A stretch of DNA of 50,834 nucleotides, taken from an uncultured Bacteroidaceae bacterium (GTDB lineage Bacteria > Bacteroidota > Bacteroidia > Bacteroidales > Bacteroidaceae). Positions 18,747 through 27,191 of the stretch are shown here, piece after piece (the stretch's first letter is position 1; every line of letters starts with the position of its first letter). Under the pieces are notes generated by a model, which saw only the letters and a program-made list of their open reading frames with translations, searched no databases and had not been told where the DNA came from. Made by a program: the position numbers and the translations under genes. The stretch is from NCBI GenBank assembly GCA_905235565.1, contig CAJOLR010000006.1, positions 1 to 50,834 of the forward strand, in the 5' to 3' direction.

Positions 18747-20285
18747 TTAGTTATAGATGTCGTATTCAACAGTGTAGGCATCCTCCCATTCCTGTACTGT
18801 TGCAGAGAACTCTACAGTAGCGTCCTGTATTTCACGGTCAGGCTCTATCTTGCCTGTATCGGGGTCTTTCTGCAACTGTACCCACTCATCGTCATCATCC
18901 ACATCGCCGTCACCGTCAGTGTCAACGTGAACCAGTATCACATCCTTGCCGTCCGGGTTCTTGGGGTTGCCGTCAGTAGGATCCTTGTCGGGGTCACCGC
19001 CGGGCTCCTGCTGGGTCACATCATCCTCATCGACATTGTCTATGTGGCCGTCACCGTCGCGGTCTATACCGCCCTCCAGAAGGCCGTCATCATCAATATC
19101 CTCCCATACGATGGGGTAGTCAACCCATGTATCGGGCACACCGTCATCATCGGTATCCTCATAGATGTAGATGGTATCGGGCTCATCGGGGCTGTATTTC
19201 ATTGTGCCGGGATAAGGAGTATCATCATCGGTGGTTATGGTATCGCCGGTCTCGGGGTCAATCTGTATGCTGCCGTCGCCATCGGCATCCCATACGCGGG
19301 TTGCAACCTGGGGATTGAATGCCAGTATGTAGTTGTAACGGTAGTTGGGCTCCCACTTGGATATGGGCTTGCTGACAGTGCCGTTTGTTCCGTTTATGCC
19401 AGCCAGACGGATGCCGTTCTTGATGAATGTTGACGTGGTTCCGTCCTTGTAAGCAATTTTAAATGTCACGTCAATCTTTACGTCCTTGGGCTGTGACTCG
19501 GTGCCGAACAGGGCCTGAGGCATCATCAGGAAGTCATTGAATACAGGTGTTGCTGTCTTGGTTATCTCCTGGTCTGTAACGGCGGGGATATCCATGTAGT
19601 CCTTAAGGTTGGACCATGCGCCTACTGCGCGGTCCTGCTCCCATCCGGTCTGCTCATAGTGGCCTGTGGAGTGAACGTTGTACATCCTGATGCTCTTGAT
19701 TGATGCGCTCTGGATTCCGCTGTCGTCAAAACCGTCGGCCATCTTGGCGTAAACCGTTACGTTGCTCAGTATGTGATGGAAATACATATCCACCGTATTG
19801 AAGGGTGAAACCGCACGTCTTTCGGAAATCATCAGGTCTGTCTGCTGTTCCGGATCATTGGGAGTGGTGTACTCCGGAATGGTTATGTAGCGGTTGGCAT
19901 CCTCACTCATGGTGTAGAGAGTCCTGGAGTAGGGGAATACGCCGTAGAATACGTATGAAGAGCCTATGTTCCAGAGTTTCTTGTTGTCATAAGTCCATGT
20001 TGAGCCGGATACAAACCTTACATCCTGGTTGTTGAATATCACATCAATATCAGAGCCTGTGGTCTGCTCACCCCAGACTGCCATTGTATCGCCAACCACA
20101 AAACCGCCGTCGCCGCTGGTCTTTGATGCGCGGGTCATCTTGTTTACGTAGTTTCCAAACTCAATGTAGGCGTTCTGATTGCCGGAGTCTGTATCTATCT
20201 CATGCAGGATGCCTTCCTGCTGGCATGACGTAAACAGTGCAATGCAGGCAATCACGCTCAATCTTAATGCTGTCTTAGTGTTCAT
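18747..20285 (-). CDS. Fimbrillin-like lipoprotein 10 with acidic DxDxDG-repeat insert
   Basis: Fimbrillin-family lipoprotein, 512 aa. Lipobox FTSC (Cys21), T-R-A site with Arg52. Hallmarks: WNIGSSYVFYGVFPYS near residue 108 and FHHILSNVTVYAKM near 172; penultimate strand YRYNYILAFNPQ near 318. Between this strand and the last one (VEFSATVQEWEDAY, residues about 490-503) lies an Asp-rich segment of about 150 residues with repeated DADGDG, DTDDDGVPD, DRDGDGHID and DTDGDGDVDDDDEW, which look like calcium-binding loops of the thrombospondin-3/dockerin kind. The insert would place a Ca-dependent spacer before the C-terminal strand. The next gene downstream of the promoter side (598 aa) has the same architecture. 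Confidence 0.88.
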   Translation of the reverse strand: MNTKTALRLSVIACIALFTSCQQEGILHEIDTDSGNQNAYIEFGNYVNKMTRASKTSGDGGFVVGDTMAVWGEQTTGSDIDVIFNNQDVRFVSGSTWTYDNKKLWNIGSSYVFYGVFPYSRTLYTMSEDANRYITIPEYTTPNDPEQQTDLMISERRAVSPFNTVDMYFHHILSNVTVYAKMADGFDDSGIQSASIKSIRMYNVHSTGHYEQTGWEQDRAVGAWSNLKDYMDIPAVTDQEITKTATPVFNDFLMMPQALFGTESQPKDVKIDVTFKIAYKDGTTSTFIKNGIRLAGINGTNGTVSKPISKWEPNYRYNYILAFNPQVATRVWDADGDGSIQIDPETGDTITTDDDTPYPGTMKYSPDEPDTIYIYEDTDDDGVPDTWVDYPIVWEDIDDDGLLEGGIDRDGDGHIDNVDEDDVTQQEPGGDPDKDPTDGNPKNPDGKDVILVHVDTDGDGDVDDDDEWVQLQKDPDTGKIEPDREIQDATVEFSATVQEWEDAYTVEYDIYN

Positions 20286-20309
20286 AGTTATGTGTTTATT
20301 GGACTATTT

Positions 20310-22106
20310 TTATTTCATTACATAAGATGCCTCATACTCATCCTCCCAGTCTGATACTGTGGCAGAGAACTCAATGATGGTCTTGTAATAGGTTATCTCC
20401 ACCTCGGGTACAGAAGGATCCTTTTCAAGCTCACGCCAGGTCTCATTGCCGTCTGCATCCTTCTCCTTGATCAGGATTACATCGTAGTCTTTGGTCTGGC
20501 CGTTATAGTCAACGCCATCGTTATCATAGCTGTCAGCTGCGGTGGCTGCACCGTCACCGTCCTTATCGGCAATACCCTCCAGCTTACCGTCACCGTCAAC
20601 ATCTCTCCATACTACTGGTATATCGCCCTTGCCGTCGTGGTCAGTGTCTACAAAGTACTCACCGTTCTCATCAGAGACAATCCATGCTGTGGCGTTCTTA
20701 TATCCGTCTGTACCACCATCGTAATCAATGAAGGCTTCGGTGGGGTAGTCAGGGTCTGACGGATCTGACGGTACATCAGGCTTGGTCTTGGGACGCTCCA
20801 GTTCTGTGTCAACTATATCGTCACCGTCTGTATCCATCCAGATTACATCAGGATTGCCGTCACCGTCGCTGTCATCGGGCTGGCCGTCCTGGTCGCGGTC
20901 GGGCAGAGCCTCCTCCTTACCGTCATCGTCTATATCCTTCCAGACGATGGGGTAGTCCGGGGTGTCGTCCATATCCTCATCAATCCAGTATTCATCTGTA
21001 ATGCCGTCGCCGTCATTGTCTATCTCAATGATGTTATTGACAGGAGTAATGGGGTTTTCGGGATCCTGGTTGGTAAGCTCATCCTGATCATGGTCGGGGT
21101 TGATATTGGGCAGGAAATGGCCGCCATCCGATGTGATAGACGGGTCAACTGATATTGTGTAGTTGTAGCGGTAGTTGGGCTCCCACCTGGCCAGCAGGGC
21201 CTTCTGTGAGGGGTCAGATACCCTGTTGCCTACAATCTTGTTGAGTGCTACTGAGCGGCTGAATACAGATTCTGTGTCGTCGCTGTACACCAGCTTGAAC
21301 TTGATGGTCAGTATAGCGTTGTCATTAATCTGCTGCGGGAGCAGGAGCAGGTCTGTAGCCACTTCGGCTGCCTTGGTGCTGCCTATTGAATATTCAGCGT
21401 TCTTAACCTCGGGCATATCATAGACCGATGTTGCATCGGCAGTCCATGCACCGGTAAATACGTTGTTGGTATTCCAGCCGGTCTGGGCAAAAGAGCCCTT
21501 GCTGTAAAGTCCGGTCACATCAAAGCTTACCACCTCAATGCTCTTTATACCGTCAGTGTTGAATTGTGATGATGCCTTAACGTAAAAGTTAACGTTACTC
21601 AGTATGTGGCTGAATTCAAAATTAACCACGTTATAGGGCTGATGGTCAGTTATCTGCTTGGCTATCATCAGGTCAACCTGATCACGGGCAGTGTCGGCCA
21701 CAGTAAAGTCTGTTATGCTGAACTTGCGAGCGTCAAAGTCAAAACTGTTGGCTACAGCATAGGGATAAACTGCATAGAAATCATATGTCGAGCTCTTTTC
21801 CCAATACTTGGCAGGAGTGTATGACCAAATCTCCTGGCCGGTGTTGCTTACCAGCTGGTTGTTGAAAATCTTGCCATATTCACCGTCTATGTTCTGTAAG
21901 CCATAGACAGCAATCTGGTCACCGCTTACAAATGTGGCACCTACACCCTTTGATGCGCGGGTTATGCCGCCTACGTAGTTGGCAAAGTTAATCTGTGTGC
22001 TGTTGTCACGGATAGGGGCAATGTTGTTGAGCGTATTATTGTCTTGGCAAGCACTCAACATCATTATTGCTCCTGTAAGGATAATCAAACTTCTCTTCTG
22101 CTTCAT
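20310..22106 (-). CDS. Fimbrillin-like lipoprotein 9 with long acidic DxDxDG-repeat insert
   Basis: Fimbrillin-family lipoprotein, 598 aa. Lipobox LSAC (Cys20), T-R-A site with Arg50. Hallmarks: WSYTPAKYWEKSSTYDFYAV near 102 and FSHILSNVNFYVKAS near 165; penultimate strand YRYNYTISVDP near 315. Residues about 330-565 are an Asp-rich insert with repeated DNDGDGITD, DIDDDGKEE, DRDQDGQPDD, DTDGDDIVD and DVDGDGKLEG, alternating with short hydrophobic phrases such as YPIVW and DVIWM. The last strand (IEFSATVSDWEDEYEASYV) follows. Closest relative in the window is the 512-aa gene, from which it differs mainly by more Asp repeats, so the two probably arose by duplication with repeat expansion. The gap to the next gene is 24 bases. 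Confidence 0.88.
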   Translation of the reverse strand: MKQKRSLIILTGAIMMLSACQDNNTLNNIAPIRDNSTQINFANYVGGITRASKGVGATFVSGDQIAVYGLQNIDGEYGKIFNNQLVSNTGQEIWSYTPAKYWEKSSTYDFYAVYPYAVANSFDFDARKFSITDFTVADTARDQVDLMIAKQITDHQPYNVVNFEFSHILSNVNFYVKASSQFNTDGIKSIEVVSFDVTGLYSKGSFAQTGWNTNNVFTGAWTADATSVYDMPEVKNAEYSIGSTKAAEVATDLLLLPQQINDNAILTIKFKLVYSDDTESVFSRSVALNKIVGNRVSDPSQKALLARWEPNYRYNYTISVDPSITSDGGHFLPNINPDHDQDELTNQDPENPITPVNNIIEIDNDGDGITDEYWIDEDMDDTPDYPIVWKDIDDDGKEEALPDRDQDGQPDDSDGDGNPDVIWMDTDGDDIVDTELERPKTKPDVPSDPSDPDYPTEAFIDYDGGTDGYKNATAWIVSDENGEYFVDTDHDGKGDIPVVWRDVDGDGKLEGIADKDGDGAATAADSYDNDGVDYNGQTKDYDVILIKEKDADGNETWRELEKDPSVPEVEITYYKTIIEFSATVSDWEDEYEASYVMK

Positions 22107-22115
22107 TTTATATTA

Positions 22116-23270
22116 TCAGTTTTTATTTATTACATTTATTAGCGTACCCTCGGCTATTTTCCACCATCCGCTCCATTCCTCTTTATCCCACAGTGTGGCA
22201 CCTGCATTAAATGTGATAACCTGCGGACCGACTATCAGATGCAGTGTGTAACTGTTGGCGCTATTAAATACGCTGAATGCATCCTGCAATGCCAGACGGC
22301 TGTCAAAATGCTGCACGCGACCATCCTGATAGTGCAGTGAGTAGTGAATTAGAATGTTCTGCGTGCTGTCTGCCTGATGTGGCAGAATAAGTGACTCTAT
22401 TACACAACAACCGGCAGAATCAATCTCTGCGCCATAGACACTGTGCAGTGCGTAGGTGGTGCAGGTGGTGTCAATCTGCCACTCCTGGGCGGACTCATCG
22501 GACTCAATGCCAATAACCGGACTGTGGTCCAGTATCTGGGTAAAGTCTGCCTTGCTATAGAACTGGCCTATGCTAAGGCTGTCTAATATCACTGTAACTC
22601 CACTCTCATTTATGGTGTTGCTTGGGGTAACCATCACTATAAGCTTGGCCAGGATATGCTGCATATTGAATGTAACCTGGCTACCTGTCTGCTCCGGGTT
22701 AACTGTCTTGCCTTCACGGTCCACCAGCCAGTCTACATCCGTCACACTGCTGAAAGTGCCGTATGGTTGTGGCCGGGGTGCTGCGCTCATGGTATTGTTG
22801 CCCTCCAGCACCACATTATTTATAATAATACGACCGGTACCCTTATTGATAGATACCGATGTGCCCGGTACTGTTGTTGAGTTGGGCGCGTAAGCATAGA
22901 ATCTGTAAGAGCTGCCTTTCTCCCAATAACGGGCAGGAGTGTAGGTCCAGTCATTTGCATCCTGGTCAAAGCTGACCAAATGGTTATTGAACAGCTGAAC
23001 CTCCATCTGATCCGTTGTGGTTTGCCAACCCCAAACTCCCATGGTATTAGTGTGCTGGCTAAGCAGGCTGAGAGCGCGTGTCTTAACAGGATTATCTATT
23101 ACACCATTGCCAAAACTTATAGCAAGACTGTCATTGCGACGGGTCTCCTCGCGGACCTGATTCACAATGCTATCATACTGACATCCTGCCAGCAGCATAA
23201 CCGCTGCCAACAATCCCAGTATTCTATGTCGTGCCACATTCAGCAATGCTGCTTTTTTAATCCTTAGCAT
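22116..23270 (-). CDS. Fimbrillin-like lipoprotein 8
   Basis: Fimbrillin-family lipoprotein, 384 aa from the ATG at 23270; an in-frame GTG at 23288 would add six residues but gives no better signal peptide. Lipobox LLAGC (Cys30 of this start), then T-R-A 35 residues later, the longest spacing of the twelve. Hallmarks: WTYTPARYWEKGSSYRFYAY near 118 and FNMQHILAKLIVMV near 203. The C-terminus has YTLHLIVGPQVITFNAGA followed by a Trp-rich end (WDKEEWSGWW). It is preceded by a hairpin repeat (23381-23419) and a 177-base gap, the largest within the cluster, and followed 9 bases later by the next gene. Confidence 0.85.
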   Translation of the reverse strand: MLRIKKAALLNVARHRILGLLAAVMLLAGCQYDSIVNQVREETRRNDSLAISFGNGVIDNPVKTRALSLLSQHTNTMGVWGWQTTTDQMEVQLFNNHLVSFDQDANDWTYTPARYWEKGSSYRFYAYAPNSTTVPGTSVSINKGTGRIIINNVVLEGNNTMSAAPRPQPYGTFSSVTDVDWLVDREGKTVNPEQTGSQVTFNMQHILAKLIVMVTPSNTINESGVTVILDSLSIGQFYSKADFTQILDHSPVIGIESDESAQEWQIDTTCTTYALHSVYGAEIDSAGCCVIESLILPHQADSTQNILIHYSLHYQDGRVQHFDSRLALQDAFSVFNSANSYTLHLIVGPQVITFNAGATLWDKEEWSGWWKIAEGTLINVINKN

Positions 23271-23380
23271 AATAAAAATAATCCACACAAAATTCGCTCT
23301 CGCTCTGCTGCCTCAATCTTTGCAAACTTGCACACTTCCCTTTAATAAATATCATTGGACATCTAGCGCTCACGCTCTAT

Positions 23381-23419
23381 CTTGGTGGCCGGTAGGGGTT
23401 TCACCCACCTGCCGGCCTA
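23381..23419. repeat. Intergenic GC-rich hairpin repeat, copy 1
   Basis: One of four related copies (CTTGGTGRCCGGTAGGGG, short loop, CCTGCCGGCCTA). It lies downstream of the stop at 23448 and about 110 bases before the next start. This copy and the one at 24565 also share the following TTTAAAGAAAAGAGTTAG stretch. No U-tract follows on the transcribed strand, so it is not a standard terminator. Confidence 0.8.
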
Positions 23420-23447
23420 TTTAAAGAAAAGAGTTAGTCTGATGGGA

Positions 23448-24524
23448 TTACTCAATTGTATATGTGTATGTACCACCATTGGCCCAATCGGATACTCCAG
23501 TAATGTCAAACAATATCGGATTTGGACCAATTATCAACTGATAAGTATATTTGTTGCCAGGAGCCCATGTGGCAAGAGTGTTGTTTCCATTCTTAAATTC
23601 AGAGAGCAAAATCTCTTTGTCAAATTGCTCTTTACCAATGAAATACTTGATAGTGATTTTGTAGCCAGCATCTACAGTTTGCGGAACAAACAGTAAATCT
23701 GTCAGATCAGGTACATTAGTGAATTCAACATTTGAAGCTTTAAGGGCCTTTGAAGCGAAGACGTTGCCTTCTGTTTGAGCTGCATTGAATTCTGCGGTAC
23801 GTGAACCAGTCTTAAGTGTCCAACTATAAGCATTTGTTGCATATGCGTAATCACCATCAAGCTTTATTGTACCGATTTTTACACTTTCAACTCTTACAGG
23901 ATTGTCTGTCTCATCAGCTTTAAGTGATTGACTAACAGCCATAACCAGATTGATGTTTGAAAGAATATGACCGAATGTGAATGCAACATCATTCTTACCT
24001 ATGTCTGTTCCTACAACAGCCTTGTTATGTGTGAGGTCAGTCATAAGATCAATCATTGCCGACTTGGTATTAGCCTGCTCAAATCCAGTTATTGAAAATG
24101 AATTTTCAGAATTGCTTGAAAGAGCAGCTGTACCTGTAAAATCTCCGTCATGAGGAGCATATGCATAAAAGTTATATTCATTAGCACTCTTATCCCAATA
24201 CTTAAGAGGTGTGTAAGCCCAGTCTGTTGCTGCTCCATACAAATCTGTACTTAAACCACTCTTATACTCTACCTTCTGATTATTGAATAGTAATGCATTA
24301 GGTTGTGAAGTGGTTTTCTTATAACCGAAAACGCCAAATGTATTGCCTTCTGTCTCAAAATTAGCGGTTGTATAGGCACCAGGAGTGATAGCCTTTGTTA
24401 CATTTTCAATATGGACCTTTGTAAATCCAATTGGAACCTCCTCAATTGGCTTGAAAGTGTCTGATTCTGAGCAACCAGCAAGAATGATTGCTGATGCGGC
24501 TGCAATTAAAAATGATTTCTTCAT
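23448..24524 (-). CDS. Fimbrillin-like lipoprotein 7
   Basis: Fimbrillin-family lipoprotein, 358 aa, the shortest of the twelve. Lipobox LAGC (Cys18), T-K-A site with Lys44. Hallmarks: WAYTPLKYWDKSANEYNFYA near 108 and FTFGHILSNINLVMAVS near 185. C-terminus: YTYQLIIGPNPILFDITGVSD, then WANGGTYTYTIE. There is no insert, so it represents the basic fold in this cluster. Hairpin repeats lie on both sides of the gene (23381-23419 after it and 24565-24602 before it). Codon and base composition here looks more A/T-rich than in the two giant genes. Confidence 0.87.
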   Translation of the reverse strand: MKKSFLIAAASAIILAGCSESDTFKPIEEVPIGFTKVHIENVTKAITPGAYTTANFETEGNTFGVFGYKKTTSQPNALLFNNQKVEYKSGLSTDLYGAATDWAYTPLKYWDKSANEYNFYAYAPHDGDFTGTAALSSNSENSFSITGFEQANTKSAMIDLMTDLTHNKAVVGTDIGKNDVAFTFGHILSNINLVMAVSQSLKADETDNPVRVESVKIGTIKLDGDYAYATNAYSWTLKTGSRTAEFNAAQTEGNVFASKALKASNVEFTNVPDLTDLLFVPQTVDAGYKITIKYFIGKEQFDKEILLSEFKNGNNTLATWAPGNKYTYQLIIGPNPILFDITGVSDWANGGTYTYTIE

Positions 24525-24564
24525 AATCAGTTATTTAGTTAATAATTATTTTGTTCTGTTTTGT

Positions 24565-24602
24565 CTTGGTGACCGGTAGGGGTATCGCCCCCTGCCGGCC
24601 TA
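24565..24602. repeat. Intergenic GC-rich hairpin repeat, copy 2
   Basis: Imperfect inverted repeat, GACCGGTAGGGG and CCCCTGCCGGCC around a TATCGC loop. On the transcribed minus strand this folds as a 12-bp stem with one C-A mismatch and one G-U pair. It lies 41 bases before the ATG at 24524 and 31 bases after the stop at 24633. Confidence 0.85.
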
Positions 24603-24632
24603 TTTTAAAGAAAAGAGTTAGCTGATGATTGC

Positions 24633-25964
24633 TTATGGGTTGTTAGCGGGAGCTTCATCCGGAATATCAATCTCGATATCCTTGTCAGTAGCCCACTCAT
24701 ATACTTGTGCATCAAATTCAATAGTAGCAGGGTTAAGTGTGATCATCAGGTTGTTCTGCCAACCTTCATTGAAGTCGATAGCACTAGTGCCTCCATTGCC
24801 ATTGAAAATATCTGCAAGATTATAGTAATATACAAATCTGTCAGTGAAACCGGTTTGTTCAATCTGATAATCTATTACGAGATAGGGAGCGCTGTCATCA
24901 GCGGCACCTGCACTCTTTGCATTTGTTCCATCAAGCAAAAACATATTGGCTTTTGCTGTAGCATCTGTTTCAGCTGCATATTCTTCGGCAGTCGCAGTTT
25001 GCTTGTAAGCAACTTGTTGGGGAATGACCAAGCCCTCATAAACATACTGATAGTTATTTGAGGTTACAGATGAAGTGATTGTAAGGGCTGTAGATGGTGC
25101 AAACTGCATTGGAGTTGTACCTGTAAACTTATCTGTAACTGTGGTTGATTTAGTCCAACGTGCTGTTGTGGCATTCTGTAATGATGATCCAACTGTAGCG
25201 CCATCCTCATTGAAAGTTCCCTTTTTCACCATGTTGTAAATCTTAATTGAATTAAGTTTTACGGTGAAAGCGGCATCTTCAAGAACGGTTCCCTTTCGAA
25301 CACCGATATTCAGACGGGACAGGATGTGGTTGAAATTCAACTGTACAGGCTGTGTGGTGTAGGTCTTGTGCTCTGTGATGTCTGTTGAGATCATCAAATC
25401 CTCAGTGTTATTTGTGGCCATTACTTTATTAGCTATAACAGAAGTTGAAGGATTTGCTTCAGCCATATTGGTTCCGCTAATAATAAAGTCAGCCAAAGAT
25501 AATTTCTTATTGACGTTATCCCATACCCATGAAGGAGTAGCTGGAGATGCTGCGTAGAAATCATACTTAGTTGCGGACTTGTCCCAGAAACGTTTGGGTG
25601 AATAGTTCCATTCATTTGCAGTTGGAGTACCAAAAGTTACTGTCTGGCCAGGATAGGCTGGTGTTGCACCGTCTTCAAAGCCAAATACGGGAGTCTCGGT
25701 GTAGTAATTTGCGGCAGTAGGATCTGTTACTGCACTATTACGTACATATTTACTTCCCCATACTTTGAATGTGGTGTTGTAATCTTCAAGATTACCATTC
25801 AATCCAGCACTAGAGTTCTCAGCACGAGTTAACTTGGTTGTAAATGTCTCAAATCCTATAGCTTCATCGCTACTGTTCTGGATATCCTTCTTGATGGAAT
25901 CCGTATCACTGCATGCTGCTAATACTAAGGCGCATGATGTTATTATGAATATATTTTTTTTCAT
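24633..25964 (-). CDS. Fimbrillin-like lipoprotein 6
   Basis: Fimbrillin-family lipoprotein, 443 aa. Lipobox LAAC (Cys18), T-R-A site with Arg47. Hallmarks: WNYSPKRFWDKSATKYDFYA near 125 and FNHILSRLNIGVRKG near 210; then LVIPQQVAYKQ, a segment also found in the 602- and 614-aa relatives. A short Ala/Thr/Asp-rich insert (TATAEEYAAETDATAKANM) sits at the point where those two relatives carry their long helical inserts. Last strand IEFDAQVYEWATDKDIEID, then a short acidic tail. The gap to the next gene is 37 bases and contains no hairpin. Confidence 0.88.
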   Translation of the reverse strand: MKKNIFIITSCALVLAACSDTDSIKKDIQNSSDEAIGFETFTTKLTRAENSSAGLNGNLEDYNTTFKVWGSKYVRNSAVTDPTAANYYTETPVFGFEDGATPAYPGQTVTFGTPTANEWNYSPKRFWDKSATKYDFYAASPATPSWVWDNVNKKLSLADFIISGTNMAEANPSTSVIANKVMATNNTEDLMISTDITEHKTYTTQPVQLNFNHILSRLNIGVRKGTVLEDAAFTVKLNSIKIYNMVKKGTFNEDGATVGSSLQNATTARWTKSTTVTDKFTGTTPMQFAPSTALTITSSVTSNNYQYVYEGLVIPQQVAYKQTATAEEYAAETDATAKANMFLLDGTNAKSAGAADDSAPYLVIDYQIEQTGFTDRFVYYYNLADIFNGNGGTSAIDFNEGWQNNLMITLNPATIEFDAQVYEWATDKDIEIDIPDEAPANNP

Positions 25965-26001
25965 TTTATGCTATTTTATAAGTTAGTATTTTCTATTCAA
26001 T

Positions 26002-27090
26002 TCACTTTACATCAGTGTTGAGAACTGTTTCTTCATTCCAGTCATTGATCTTATCAACACAGAACTCGATTGTCTCAGGATTAATGTTGAGTGTTATGCA
26101 ATAGTTCGTGTTCTGGGCGGGCTTATACTGTGTGCCAGTGGTTCCATCACCACCTCCTATTACACCGTATGCGGTTGAGGTTTCAACTACGTCATCATTG
26201 TATGTGATAGTGTAATCTACCTTAATACCAAAGATGTGTTCTGTATTGGCTGTGTTAACAGGGGCAACAATAAATTTTTTACCGATAGGTGCAGCAGTAG
26301 CGGTTACATCGGTGGTGGCTCCTGTAAGAACTACAGTCTCATAGTTGGCGGGTATCTCTTTGTTTGTAGTTGTGTTAATACCATCTTTTACGGTGTAGCC
26401 AACAAATGCAGTAGTACCATCAACTGCGTTGGCGGCAGTTTGTGACCAAGAAGCAGAAGTTGCGGTGGGGAAGTCCAGGCTTATAGCATTAACTTGGAGT
26501 CCTTTTACATCACCACCACCAGCAGCAACTACATTGAGGCTTGTCTTTATCATGAATGATAGCTTAGAAAGAACGTGATTGAATATGAATTCAACATGAC
26601 CTGTTCCATGACCAGCTTCAGTCTTATGTGTGCACTTGTCATAAGAAATGTCAGTCATAGGAGTTGCTATTGCAAGATCTGCATTGGCAGTTTCAATATC
26701 AACGATTGGCTTGGCTACTATGTTTGTGAAACCAAATTTTTTATCCGTAAAAGTGGCAACTTGCGCATATGGGGCGTAAGCATAAAACTCATAATTGGTG
26801 GCTGCTTTATCCCAAAAACGAACGTTTGTGTGTTCCCAGTCACTGCCATTCCATTTTACTTGCTCATTTGTATAAATAGCTTGGCTTCCTTTAAAACCAT
26901 AAACACCGAAATCGTTGTTTGTTTCTTTGAACCAATTGTTTGTTAATTCGGCTTTTGTAGGCTTTCCTATATAACCATGTGCAAAATCAATGGCTACATC
27001 TTGTGTGTCGACATCCTTGAAGGTGTCATTTCCAGCGCATGCTGCAAATATTGCGGCAACGGCTGCGATCATCAAATAACTCTTTTTCAT
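26002..27090 (-). CDS. Fimbrillin-like lipoprotein 5
   Basis: Fimbrillin-family lipoprotein, 362 aa. Lipobox FAAC (Cys18), T-K-A site with Lys46. Hallmarks: RFWDKAATNYEFYAYAPYA near 93 and FNHVLSKLSFMIKTS near 172. C-terminus: YCITLNINPETIEFCVDKIN, then DWNEETVLNTDVK, so the last strand is present but carries a Cys. The start of the mature part (AGNDTFKDVD) is nearly the same as in the 614- and 602-aa proteins, which points to a recent shared origin. A hairpin repeat (27134-27171) lies 44 bases before its ATG. Confidence 0.88.
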   Translation of the reverse strand: MKKSYLMIAAVAAIFAACAGNDTFKDVDTQDVAIDFAHGYIGKPTKAELTNNWFKETNNDFGVYGFKGSQAIYTNEQVKWNGSDWEHTNVRFWDKAATNYEFYAYAPYAQVATFTDKKFGFTNIVAKPIVDIETANADLAIATPMTDISYDKCTHKTEAGHGTGHVEFIFNHVLSKLSFMIKTSLNVVAAGGGDVKGLQVNAISLDFPTATSASWSQTAANAVDGTTAFVGYTVKDGINTTTNKEIPANYETVVLTGATTDVTATAAPIGKKFIVAPVNTANTEHIFGIKVDYTITYNDDVVETSTAYGVIGGGDGTTGTQYKPAQNTNYCITLNINPETIEFCVDKINDWNEETVLNTDVK

Positions 27091-27133
27091 AATTCTCTTT
27101 TCTTTAAATTGTTAGTTAATAATTCTTTTTGTC

Positions 27134-27171
27134 CTTGGTGACCGGTAGGGGTATCACCTCCTGCCGGCCTA
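27134..27171. repeat. Intergenic GC-rich hairpin repeat, copy 3
   Basis: Same design as the copies at 23381, 24565 and 29071: CTTGGTGACCGGTAGGGG, a TATCAC loop and CTCCTGCCGGCCTA. It falls between the stop at 27192 and the ATG at 27090. Loop-side bases differ between copies while the outer arms are kept. Confidence 0.85.
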
Positions 27172-27191
27172 ATATCATTAGAAATGATTAG

